Positions 19,601 to 25,178 of a DNA stretch of 64,000 bases are shown in pieces; position 1 is the first letter of the stretch; each line of letters opens with the position of its first letter. This DNA is from Tessaracoccus caeni (GTDB lineage Bacteria > Actinomycetota > Actinomycetes > Propionibacteriales > Propionibacteriaceae): positions 62,001 through 126,000 of the forward strand of contig NZ_JARGDO010000007.1 in assembly GCF_029211185.1 (NCBI RefSeq). The letters run 5' to 3'. Below the pieces are notes generated by a model. That model worked only from the letters and a program-made list of their open reading frames with translations, was not told the origin of the DNA and searched no databases. The translations under genes were made by a program, and so were the position numbers.

Positions 19601-20116
19601 CAGGCGAGTTCTACTGGTGCGCGGCAGGTGCGTAACGCCACGGCGGTGTCGAGGAAGAGCACCACCTCGGTCGGGCGGGCTGTGAGTAACAGTGCCCCGG
19701 CCACCAAACGTGCGGCTGGGGTGGGTGGGGCCAAGTCCAGTCCTGTAGTTGCTGACCGGCGCTTTAGGGCCGCCGGGCCGACTGGTTCATCGGGAGGAGG
19801 AAAGGCGACAGAGTTCTACCGAGGCGCGAAGCAGGGGCAGGAGCCAAGCTTCCAACCAAGCCCTAGAGACTATAAGGTGAACAAGAGCACTGGTCGAGTC
19901 GAGCCTACTCACGGGGTTTCCGTGTTCGACAATCCCGAGAGCGTCAGCAACAGAGGTTTTGTTCCGCACCGTGTTGATCAGGATTCGGTTCCGCCGGAGC
20001 TTCGAATCATCCAGCGTGGGGTTGATCCTCATCACTTTGAAATAGTTCCCGTACCCGGGGTGAATCTCACGCCGGAGGAGTTCGCTAGTTGTCTCGTGCA
20101 AATCAAATGCGGCTGA
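13622..20116 (+). CDS. Secreted Rhs-repeat polymorphic toxin
   Basis: 2164 residues. An N-terminal signal peptide ends near 'TSRA' (residue ~33), followed by an acidic Pro-rich region and a Ser/Ala linker to about 265. An SpvB/Tc-like beta region starts with 'SYPLITPPAG' and 'PDIALSYNSAAVDGR'. Many YD/RHS repeats of the G-R-x5-Y-D-x2-G type fill about residues 760-1800. The RHS core ends with 'RKYDPQLGRFISVDPVLDP' and 'NGYSYTNGDPVNDADPTGEW' (about 1820-1860), the point where the toxin tip is cut off in this family. A basic helical linker (about 1900-2035) is duplicated at 22537. The tip (about 2060-2164) starts 'GKATEFYRGAKQG' and holds 'THGVSVFDNPESV' and 'LRIIQRGVDPHHFEIVP'; I do not recognise its class. 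ATG 13622 has GGAG seven bases upstream. An immunity gene follows 12 bases after the stop. Confidence 0.93.
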   Translation: MTLQGFRRIRASLVAIAVCAALVVTTAPTSRADETKERPPADWAPKPQVWKPLRAEDDPEAKEAVGKQPDPLVPVAPEWPEPETVQVDGQEAAQGLDVGGLPIEVSTAEGAEVESPQVEVVDRETAEELGVDGVVVAVTTPQKDAELEVSLGYEDFAEAGGAGFGERLRMVSLPACALTTPELPECQVQSPVPSSNDPVTQTVTGELDLQNAKPVESEGASEDAASPSAEPEGASEDAVKPSVAPMVLSVVALAAGPSGSSGSFEASSLAPSSKWGVSGGTGAFTWSYPLITPPAGNQSEVGPDIALSYNSAAVDGRIASSNNQPGWIGQGWSYEPGYIERSYVTCADDPEGKAPKRQDLCWQGEVLNLSLGANSSTLIKDDATGTWHPQEDNGTKVERLTSTTNGNGARDGEYWRVTMPDGMVYEFGRNYGPGRTDQVATNSTWTVPVYGAQSGDPCYSSSGFASSRCVQGWRWNLDYVEDVNGNAAMYYYEKETNYYNANQGTALVSYTRGGYLKRIEYGLTKVDNSVYGSGATAKVEFTTEERCIKTGSFDCATGSFTAANAQHWPDTPQDQACASSGTCNNWAPTFWSRKRLTKIEMFAGPSGSLKKLDGYALDQSYPDNGDKALWLKSITHTGYTESGTAVAEPPVTFNGTLMDNRVDGHLSMAPMLMWRIASIISENGKVTQVTYSSKDCTSSSLPDTNALQSNTKRCFPVKWTPVGHTTPVVDFFHKYVVNSVRELDPAGVSPTQLTTYTYVGHPAWHFDDNELTKASNRTYGQFRGYQQVETRTGDPAVNTVNGADAQTLTKTSYFRGMHGDKLPSGTRTVSVTNSLDESATDYEYLNGQVYEEQTFNGTAVLTKTLTEFTKVATTATHARKALPDIHAVITAPSRTRTISSIAAGGSHTVTVATKYDSLGRATAVTETADGKPAVCTTTSYAVNTGRNILLLPAQQNRYAGSCPASGTPTGELLDSQRYFYDGSNTLGQVPGVGNMTKGQSAVKMNGSTVEYATTVNAYDSVGRVTSATEYTSASDTTGRKYTTTFSPASGPVTSMKTTNPLGQSQTQYFDLRGRLTKVVSVAGLVSEAQYDALGRVVAVWEPGYPRTGPATTKYTYTVTANGVDSITTQEAVSSGSSITYATSIQLFDKFSQLVQVQADAANGGRVIDDMTYDSHGWVVKTNNHWYALGAPQSSLVTTADSGIDSRTVTKYDKAGRPTEVISYKGLTETRRSKTIYGGDRITQIPPAGGTTTQAVFDSLGNTVELKLYTSAPTINENVVTGGTATTTKYEHDHDGQMIKLTDPKNAVWTNTYDMAGRLVASTDPDAGSSSFVYNHTGELLSSVDARGVPGTVNYSYDALGRKTQVKTKSGTTDVVQGEWVYDTVKPGLPSSTRTYLRGNSANVLEEKVLGYNEFGLPTKTQTVVPQSEAQLAGTYTTDLTYTPTGGVKTVQLPAAGGLPAETLTYGYNEKGLPSALTGANKYVTKTVYDPFGQTSQVTGREGDTLVWSTTRDPETLAVTSSTLSAASAQPQVSKHAYTYDKVGKITRIDTGLYYGTNGQPTVRTMCYKFDPLQRITDAWAANDKCATTPTPAANSQVAGVVPTWQSWTFDEVGNRLTAAVNKLSGPSTLPASSTKYNYGTTGHKNALTSDVVTANGVGKTTSYTYDAAGNTLTRVANGVTRNYTWNADGSLSKITQGSQTSSFVYTADGSQVLRADAKGTTLFLPGMDLVKTGTTVKGTRYYQYDGQTIAQRGPDGLRAMFADQVGSSHTTVLWSNLSSVTRRFSDPYGNELGVMSGPWPNGRSFLDKPIDTTTGLIDMGARKYDPQLGRFISVDPVLDPSNPLSLNGYSYTNGDPVNDADPTGEWSWGSAWRAAKNFAGGAANYFVRSAVETVQFGATAVMWASGRKSWSQASQASSRWGNRAMSKYRKVEDRLGINRNSRAYKNGYTAAKIADTVTSVIAPAKGAARLAMKLGVKGTAKLGVKQAGRQAVSQASSTGARQVRNATAVSRKSTTSVGRAVSNSAPATKRAAGVGGAKSSPVVADRRFRAAGPTGSSGGGKATEFYRGAKQGQEPSFQPSPRDYKVNKSTGRVEPTHGVSVFDNPESVSNRGFVPHRVDQDSVPPELRIIQRGVDPHHFEIVPVPGVNLTPEEFASCLVQIKCG
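19322..19726 (+). repeat. Copy A of a 405-bp direct repeat encoding the Rhs pre-tip linker
   Basis: Begins 'gtgatgtgggcgtcgggtcg' and is almost base-for-base repeated at 22537-22941, diverging only after 'caccaaacg'. It encodes the linker between the Rhs core and the toxin tip. Such repeated linkers allow homologous recombination to place a downstream orphan tip onto the full-length gene. Confidence 0.95.
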
Positions 20117-20128
20117 GGAGTTTGTTCG

Positions 20129-20398
20129 ATGTTTATGCTTCTTTTCCCGGAAGACTTTGATGACTTTGCTGCTTGGGAGGTCGAGTGTAAAGGCTTTTAT
20201 TCGGGCGCGCGGGTTCGCGTCGGGAATGATGAGTTTCCGGTTACGTTTTACGATCCTGTTCGTCTTATGCAGGATCTAGAAGAAGAAGTGTCTCGCCACG
20301 ACTGCTTCGCTGTGGGTCGGTTGATAGTTGTGACGCGATTAACGAGGGGTGCTATGGATGAGGCAGTATCTAATCTGAGTGACGACTTCTTTGCTTAG
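20129..20398 (+). CDS. Putative immunity protein for the Rhs toxin tip
   Basis: 89 residues, acidic, no signal peptide, starting 'MFMLLFPEDFDDFAAWEVE'. It starts 12 bases after the Rhs stop, with GAGGAG as ribosome site inside the gap, so it is made with the toxin. I know no family name for it. A broken 25-codon frame at 23879-23956 ('VLPSEFDHFVAGAY') looks like the beginning of a relative, which supports an immunity role for both. The sequence is less GC-rich than the surrounding chromosome, as usual for tip/immunity cassettes. Confidence 0.7.
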   Translation: MFMLLFPEDFDDFAAWEVECKGFYSGARVRVGNDEFPVTFYDPVRLMQDLEEEVSRHDCFAVGRLIVVTRLTRGAMDEAVSNLSDDFFA

Positions 20399-20425
20399 GA
20401 ATCGTGCATGGTCGACGCGAACTAG

Positions 20426-20596
20426 TCGTGCTATCTGTTATATCCACTTGTAGTGGATGGGTCGGCTGACGGACAAGGTGCTGCGGTGGCTCGTTGTGGC
20501 GCCAACTTAAAGTGCGGGATCTTCCTACTGGGTGCAAATATCGGGACGTATCGTGAAGCCGCGTGGAGCTATATTTTGATATTGGAGGGTTTGTGA
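20426..20596 (+). pseudogene. Remnant of a toxin tip upstream of the first Imm26 gene
   Basis: An open frame without a start runs after the TAG at 20423 to TGA at 20594-20596 and ends 'ANIGTYREAAWSYILILEGL'. The same ending ('ANIGTYREAAWSYIVILEGL') occurs before the second Imm26 copy at 24101. The stop overlaps the Imm26 start, as for a toxin/immunity pair. Only the last part of the toxin is left; its upstream portion was lost or replaced. Confidence 0.6.
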
Positions 20597-21113
20597 TGCC
20601 TAGGTCCTATTACCGTTTGGGTGATTGGTTTGCCGTTCCGCTTCATGGAGTAGGTCTCTGGGTGGCAGGGATAGCAGTTCGAGGTCGAGGTTCCGTCGTG
20701 GCTGGATATTTCTTCGGGCCGCCGCGAGTCGAGGTTCCATCCCTCAATGATGTTGGGTTCTATCGTCCTGATGACGCGGTGTTAAGGGGTAAATTTGGAT
20801 ATCTTGGTCTGAAGGACGGAAGATGGCCGATTCTTGGCCGGTTGCCTGATTGGGATCCGGTGTTGTGGCCTATGCCGAGGTTCTTCAGGGGTGAGCCGAT
20901 AACGGGTAGGGTGTTCGAGTCCTTTTTTGACGAGAAGAGCCCGAGTAGATTTCTGGGTGAGCGGCGCGCGAGCCCCGAGGAGGCTAAAGGTGGTGCTTCG
21001 GATGGGCTGATGGGCGCGGAGTATGTTGAGATTAAGCTGGCCAAGTTGCTTGGTGTTGAGTCGGCGGGTGGTGTGTCTCGCTGAAATGTATTTCTGGGGG
21101 ATTCTTGTGGTCA
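20535..21113 (+). repeat. Copy A of the toxin-end/Imm26 duplication
   Basis: From 'aatatcgggacgtatcgtga' (20536) to about 'ggattcttgtggtcaag' (21110) this block matches 24041-24620. The 5' 60 bases and the last ~230 coding bases are nearly identical; the middle is clearly diverged, so the two copies are mosaic. Confidence 0.85.
20596..21084 (+). CDS. Imm26-family immunity protein, copy 1
   Basis: 162 residues starting 'MPRSYYRLGDWFAVPL'. The family (Imm26) shows an N-terminal Gly-Asp-x-Phe/Ala-hydrophobic-Pro-Leu strand followed by a beta barrel-like region, as here ('GDWFAVPL', 'VAGYFFGPPR'). The ribosome site GGAGG lies 7 bases before ATG 20596; a GTG at 20593 is also possible. The gene overlaps the stop of a toxin-tip remnant. 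It has no intact toxin partner here, so it is an orphan immunity gene, which may protect against sibling strains that carry the toxin. Confidence 0.75.
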   Translation: MPRSYYRLGDWFAVPLHGVGLWVAGIAVRGRGSVVAGYFFGPPRVEVPSLNDVGFYRPDDAVLRGKFGYLGLKDGRWPILGRLPDWDPVLWPMPRFFRGEPITGRVFESFFDEKSPSRFLGERRASPEEAKGGASDGLMGAEYVEIKLAKLLGVESAGGVSR

Positions 21114-21150
21114 AGTGGTTTTGGAGTGAGGGTTTTATAACTTCATAGAG

Positions 21151-21864
21151 ATGTTGCCGTGTTGTGGCTATAGGTGTGCCCGTCTGGTGGCGGTCGAAAG
21201 CCGATCGATGAGGTCCAGGTCGGGGATCTTGTGGTCGCGACTGATCCTGAGACGGGTGAGCATGCTGCCAAGGTCGTCGAGGCGGTGTTTGTCCACGAGG
21301 ACGAGGTCTACGGGCTGTCGATTGACGGTGAGACGATCGCGACGACGGAGGATCATCCGTTCTGGTCGGTGACGGATCAGCAGTTCGAGCAGGCTGATCA
21401 GCTAGCAGCAGCTGAGCAGGTACTGGCTGTCGACGGCACGCCGCTTGTCGTTACACGCCCGGTGTTCCGTACCGCGACGACTCGGGCGTTGGCGTATAAC
21501 CTGACGGTGGGGGAGACCCACACGTATCATGTGGGTGAGACCCAAACCCTCGTCCACAACGATTGTGGACCAGACCTTGACGCGCTGGCTGCATCCGGCG
21601 GAGAGCCGGTGAAGAAGACGCTCACAAGGGCTGGTCATTCCTATCAAAAACATCGGGATCGTGGTCAACTTGCCCCAGTTGAGAACCGCGAACTCAACTC
21701 GGCCGGACTGTCGCTACTGGAGGACATCTTGACTGCTCCGGGGACGCGGGTTGTGACTAATCGGGGAGGGAACTTTGCCGGGAGGTATCTTTATTCGAAG
21801 CGATGGCATAGGTGCCACTGTTGACACGGAAGGGGTCTTTAAGTACTTTGGGAAATTTCGATGA
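21151..21864 (+). pseudogene. Orphan pretoxin-HINT plus toxin tip, broken by two frameshifts
   Basis: The frame from about 21174 encodes most of a pretoxin-HINT (intein-like self-cleaving) domain: 'RKPIDEVQVGDLVVATDPET', 'TTEDHPFWSV', and the ending 'TYHVGETQTLVHN'. The expected Cys-rich N-terminus of HINT is in another frame (bases 21161-21190), so a frameshift lies near 21190. The tip follows: 'AGHSYQKHRDRGQLAPVE', 'LLEDILTAPGTRVV', 'GGNFAG', then a second frameshift near 21785. In the shifted frame the tip continues 'GIFIRSDGIGATVDTEGVFK' and ends TGA 21862-21864, overlapping the immunity start (ATGA). There is no Rhs core upstream. It is a silent cassette, inactive as it stands. Confidence 0.75.
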
Positions 21865-22424
21865 GCGAGCTTAGTCCACCAGTAGTGCTGCGAAGCAGTG
21901 AATCTGTGATTATTGACTTAGTTCGACGATTGGCTGGGCGGTCGCTTTCTCGCGTGATCTATGCAGGAGCGGAATGCGAACAGATGCGAGAATCGAGTAC
22001 GCCGCAAATTATTGATGAGGTCGATTTGGCGATGCGTCTCGACTTTGATGGGATGTGCCTGAGGGTAGACTGGGCGCGCTTGGGGTGGACAGAAGGCCTT
22101 GCTGTGCAACATGGTGAGAAGCTGCCGGAGGGCTGGGCAGCGGTGGAACAGCAACGCACGCGTTGCTGGCTGCCGGCCGCTGGTCGTGGGTTGATAGCCG
22201 TGCAATTGATTTGGCATTTCGCGAGCGACAGCGCGCTTGAGTCGCTTCTTGGTATGCAGTTTGACTTTCAAGGCGGGTTCAGCGTCCTGGTGGCCCTTGG
22301 TGAAGTTGACGAAGGTCTGCCAACTTATACGCCAGATTCACTCCTTGTGATGTTTGATCCCATCTCGAGGGGTGACTACCTGGATCCTCGTGCCGTTGAT
22401 ATTACGCGGATCCCTATGGGGTAA
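21861..22424 (+). CDS. Putative immunity protein paired with the broken HINT-toxin cassette
   Basis: 187 residues, 'MSELSPPVVLRSSESVIIDL', no signal peptide or membrane segment. The start overlaps the toxin-tip stop as ATGA, the standard toxin/immunity arrangement. It contains alternating strands and several Trp residues. I do not recognise a family. The reading frame is intact although the toxin is broken, as expected if immunity remains useful. Confidence 0.65.
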   Translation: MSELSPPVVLRSSESVIIDLVRRLAGRSLSRVIYAGAECEQMRESSTPQIIDEVDLAMRLDFDGMCLRVDWARLGWTEGLAVQHGEKLPEGWAAVEQQRTRCWLPAAGRGLIAVQLIWHFASDSALESLLGMQFDFQGGFSVLVALGEVDEGLPTYTPDSLLVMFDPISRGDYLDPRAVDITRIPMG

Positions 22425-22536
22425 GCGGAGGTTGGTTCCGCTTGGCAACGTGGCGTGGCCGTCGTGGAATATCCAATTTCCTTTGGTGTCGGTGTTCATA
22501 ACTTAATAATGGTGTTGGTGTGCTCTCGATTTCGCG

Positions 22537-22941
22537 GTGATGTGGGCGTCGGGTCGTAAGTCGTGGTCGCAGGCGTCGCAGGCGTCTTCTCGTTGGGGTA
22601 ACCGGGCGATGAGTAAGTATCGCAAGGTTGAGGATCGGTTGGGTATCAACCGGAACTCGCGGGCGTACAAGAACGGGTATACGGCGGCGAAGATCGCGGA
22701 CACGGTGACGTCGGTGATTGCTCCGGCGAAGGGTGCTGCGCGGCTTGCGATGAAGCTCGGTGTGAAGGGCACGGCGAAGCTAGGGGTGAAGCAGGCTGGT
22801 CGGCAGGCGGTGAGCCAGGCGAGTTCTACTGGTGCGCGGCAGGTGCGTAACGCCACGGCGGTGTCGAGGAAGAGCGTCACCTCGGTGGGGCGGGCTGTGA
22901 GTAACAGTGCCCCAACCACCAAACGCGCCGCCGGTGTGGGC
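22537..22941 (+). repeat. Copy B of the 405-bp Rhs linker repeat
   Basis: Direct repeat of 19322-19726 with only a few substitutions, for example in the codons after 'gtgtcgaggaagagc'. A crossover between the two copies would delete 20.1-22.5 kb and fuse the caspase-like tip onto the full-length Rhs gene. Confidence 0.95.
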
Positions 22942-23367
22942 AATTTTAGAGCTGCTTCCGCATCGGGGGGACGTGCGATTGAGAACTTGAAGCTCAGCGG
23001 AAGAAACGTGCTCGGGGCGCCAGGTGACCCGGCCATCGATGCGGCTCGGGGTGCGCGGAGGCAAGAAGGACACTTCGATGTTGTGGCTCACGGCACCCCT
23101 AGCTCGGTGTTTGACGATGTCGGAGGCAGCATGACGTCGGGAGAGCTTGCTAATGTCGTGCGGAGCACTCCCAGTTGGCAAAATCAACCGGTCCGGCTGC
23201 TTGCGTGTGAGACAGGGTGTACGAGTGGTACCTTTGCGCAAAATCTCGCTAACGATCTCGCGGTTCCGGTGCGGGCTCCCACTGCAAAGTTCTATGTGAA
23301 TTCTCGGGGTAAGATAATCAACGACCCAGGCGGACGTTGGCTAGTCTACCTGCCCATCATCGACTGA
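22537..23367 (+). CDS. Orphan Rhs C-terminal cassette: linker plus caspase-like (clan CD-type) toxin tip
   Basis: About 276 codons. The first 135 codons repeat the Rhs linker (residues ~1901-2035 of the full Rhs protein). The tip then shows 'FDVVAHGTPSSVFDD' and 'QPVRLLACETGCTSGTFAQN', followed by 'LANDLAVPVRAPTAKFYVN'. A His-Gly and an Ala-Cys-x-Thr-Gly at the ends of two strands are the signature spacing of clan CD cysteine peptidases (caspase, C80, CHAT), so a protease or protease-derived fold is inferred. There is no Rhs core, signal peptide or good ribosome site, so it is probably a donor cassette. A small Cys-containing immunity-like gene follows 8 bases later. Confidence 0.6.
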   Translation: MMWASGRKSWSQASQASSRWGNRAMSKYRKVEDRLGINRNSRAYKNGYTAAKIADTVTSVIAPAKGAARLAMKLGVKGTAKLGVKQAGRQAVSQASSTGARQVRNATAVSRKSVTSVGRAVSNSAPTTKRAAGVGNFRAASASGGRAIENLKLSGRNVLGAPGDPAIDAARGARRQEGHFDVVAHGTPSSVFDDVGGSMTSGELANVVRSTPSWQNQPVRLLACETGCTSGTFAQNLANDLAVPVRAPTAKFYVNSRGKIINDPGGRWLVYLPIID

Positions 23368-23375
23368 AGGGATCG

Positions 23376-23762
23376 GTGTTCTATATGATGTTGATTCGTC
23401 TTGGCTACTGGCTCGGTGCGAATGAACCTGGTTGGCCGGATGTGAGGCCATTCGTTGATGAGACTTGGGATAGTCAGACTCGAACCGAGGTTGTTCTCCA
23501 TTTGAGGCAGGGTGCTGTTGCGCGTCGCTATCTCGGCTACTCGGCGTGTAGAATCTGTGGTGAGCTAGTGGGCTCGCTTGAGCTGTCCGATGGAACATAT
23601 ATCTGGCCGGAGGGGTTAGCGCACTACGTCGGTCTGCATGGGGTTCGATTGCCGCAGACCTTCGTTGACCACGTGGAGGTGACGCGCGAAAAACTCGAAG
23701 CAGCCGAAGTGTCGGATGGCTGGTGGCGATCCCTCTCATCATGGAACGAAACGAGTATGTAG
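23376..23762 (+). CDS. Putative immunity protein with CxxC motif
   Basis: About 128 residues from the GTG at 23376, which has GAAGGGA just upstream; ATG 23385 is the alternative. The centre reads 'LGYSACRICGELVGSLELSD' and then 'GTYIWPEGLAHYVGLHGVRLP'. This Cys-x-x-Cys plus Trp-Pro-Glu-Gly-x-x-His-Tyr pattern recurs in small bacterial proteins of unknown function, some beside polymorphic toxins. It follows the caspase-like tip by 8 bases, so it is the likely antidote. A metal-binding role for CxxC and the His residues is possible but not shown. Confidence 0.65.
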   Translation: MFYMMLIRLGYWLGANEPGWPDVRPFVDETWDSQTRTEVVLHLRQGAVARRYLGYSACRICGELVGSLELSDGTYIWPEGLAHYVGLHGVRLPQTFVDHVEVTREKLEAAEVSDGWWRSLSSWNETSM

Positions 23763-23878
23763 GTAACTCGATATTTGGGACAAATTGTGATCGCTATGAC
23801 GTCAGCCCCCACGCGATGATCGCCGGGTGTCGCAAATTATTCTCTGCAAGTCAGATGTAGCTGGGAGGTGGGGGTGAC

Positions 23879-23956
23879 GTGCATTTTGTCCTTCCTTCTG
23901 AGTTCGACCATTTTGTCGCTGGGGCCTACAGGTACGCCGAACAGTGCAGGGCTTGA
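23879..23956 (+). pseudogene. Truncated immunity-like frame
   Basis: A 25-codon frame from GTG 23879, preceded by GGGAGG, encodes 'VLPSEFDHFVAGAYRYAEQ' and then stops. The start resembles the immunity gene at 20129 ('LLFPEDFDDFAAWE'). It looks like the first part of a relative that has been cut and joined to the toxin remnant that follows. The rest of 23763-23987 shows no gene. Confidence 0.35.
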
Positions 23957-23987
23957 AGAGGTATTGTATTATCGCCATCCATAGGCG

Positions 23988-24101
23988 ATGGAAGTCAACG
24001 GCGGCTACAACCTCAAGCGCGCGATCTCGCCGGCGAATGCGAATATCGGGACGTATCGTGAAGCCGCGTGGAGCTATATTGTGATATTGGAGGGTTTGTG
24101 A
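23988..24101 (+). pseudogene. Remnant of a toxin tip upstream of the second Imm26 gene
   Basis: An open stretch of 37 codons, 'MEVNGGYNLKRAISPAN' followed by 'ANIGTYREAAWSYIVILEGL', with the stop overlapping the Imm26 start. This copy retains more of the toxin end than the 20426-20596 copy. The full toxin domain is missing. Confidence 0.6.
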
Positions 24102-24620
24102 TACCTGGGTCCTATTATCGTGTGGGTGATTGGTTCGCTGTTCCCTTGTGGGGCGATGCTGGCTGGGCAGTCGGGGTGGTCGCGAGAGGGAGGGGGGCGG
24201 TTGTGGTTGGGTACTTCTTTGGTCCGCCAAGGACTGAGGTCCCCCGGTTGGAGGACGTGGCCGGGTATCGGCCCGAAGATGCGGTGCTCAGTGGAGCGTT
24301 TGGGTTTCTTGGGTTCAAAGGCGGCTCGTGGCGGATTCTTGGGAGGTTGCCTGATTGGGATCCGGTGTTGTGGCCTATGCCGAGGTTCTTCAGGGATGAA
24401 CCGATAACGGGTAGGGTGTTCGAGTCCTTTTATAGCGAGAAGAGCCCGCGCAGGTTCCTGGGTGAGCGGCGCGTGAGTTCTGAGGAGGCTAAAGGTGGTG
24501 CGTCGGATGGGCTGATGGGCGCGGAGTATGTTGAGATTAAGCTGGCCAAGTTGCTTGGTGTTGAGTCGGCGGGTGGTGCTTCTCGCTGAGACCAGTTTCC
24601 AGGGGATCCTTGTGGTTGAG
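24041..24620 (+). repeat. Copy B of the toxin-end/Imm26 duplication
   Basis: Matches 20535-21113. Identity is very high from about 'ggttgcctgattgggatccg' to the stop codon and in the first 60 bases, and much lower between them, which suggests gene conversion at both ends or recombination between diverged cassettes. Confidence 0.85.
24098..24589 (+). CDS. Imm26-family immunity protein, copy 2
   Basis: 163 residues. The ATG used in copy 1 is ATA here, so the start is GTG 24098, four bases after GGAGGG ('MIPGSYYRVGDWFAVPLWGD'). It shares the Imm26 strand pattern and about the last 80 residues with copy 1, almost identical from 'GRLPDWDPVLWPMPRFF'; the middle differs strongly. Keeping two diverged copies may widen the range of toxin variants neutralised (inference). 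Confidence 0.75.
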   Translation: MIPGSYYRVGDWFAVPLWGDAGWAVGVVARGRGAVVVGYFFGPPRTEVPRLEDVAGYRPEDAVLSGAFGFLGFKGGSWRILGRLPDWDPVLWPMPRFFRDEPITGRVFESFYSEKSPRRFLGERRVSSEEAKGGASDGLMGAEYVEIKLAKLLGVESAGGASR

Positions 24621-24643
24621 CTGAAGGTGAATAGGGTGTCTCC

Positions 24644-25159
24644 ATGAGTGTCGTTAGCGAGACCTTTCTTCTGACGACGCACACCGTGCGGGATCTGGAG
24701 GACCTCGTCGCCCACCCCGAGAAGTATCTGCTGAGTATTTGGCGAGAGCTGAGGCGGTGCGCCGACATCTGGCGTGATCGAGCCACCAGACATCCGTTCG
24801 GCGGCGAGGGAGTCGTCTCGCTGCGCTACGACGGGCGGGAGCTGATCAGGCCGGATCTGTGGGACGACACGTCAGGAATCTGGCGCGCCCTGGTGGATGC
24901 GGTGGAGGGATTCCTCGCCGCAGGCGTCGGATCGGCCTGGTTTCCCGGTCAGCCGGTTCCGGTCCGGCTGGAGCGAAAGGGCCGTGACGGTGCCATGTTG
25001 ACCATCGGCGAGGACCGATTCTTCGTCGATCCCCAGGCGCTGGTGCCGGGAGTTCTCGACGAGGCGGAGCAGTACTTCCTCTGGGTTCAGGAGTACGTGG
25101 GATCGAATGAGTCGGATGCTCTCGATCAGATCCGGCGCCTTCGTGGAGAGTCGGTCTAA
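24644..25159 (+). CDS. Hypothetical protein at the edge of the toxin island
   Basis: 171 residues, no signal peptide, no membrane segment. It contains 'VVSLRYDGRELIRPDLWDD', 'WFPGQPVPVRLERKG' and 'LVPGVLDEAEQYFLWVQEYV'. I recognise no family. Codon use and GC return to the chromosomal level, so it may be either a last immunity-type gene of the island or an ordinary chromosomal gene; it ends 20 bases before the GNAT-tsaE start. Confidence 0.65.
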   Translation: MSVVSETFLLTTHTVRDLEDLVAHPEKYLLSIWRELRRCADIWRDRATRHPFGGEGVVSLRYDGRELIRPDLWDDTSGIWRALVDAVEGFLAAGVGSAWFPGQPVPVRLERKGRDGAMLTIGEDRFFVDPQALVPGVLDEAEQYFLWVQEYVGSNESDALDQIRRLRGESV

Positions 25160-25178
25160 GGCACTAGAGTTCCATCCG

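Noticed and set aside
13622..20116. Insecticidal Tc toxin (TcC) instead of an Rhs polymorphic toxin
   Set aside because: The SpvB-like start resembles Tc proteins, but the gene has its own Sec signal, no TcA/TcB neighbours, and an immunity gene directly behind the tip.
20399..20595. Independent small gene in the gap before the first Imm26
   Set aside because: The open frame lacks a start and its end matches the toxin remnant before the second Imm26, so it is a tip fragment.
24041..24620. Insertion sequence as cause of the duplicated Imm26 block
   Set aside because: No transposase frame, terminal inverted repeats or target duplications around either copy; the block is made of toxin-end and immunity sequence only.
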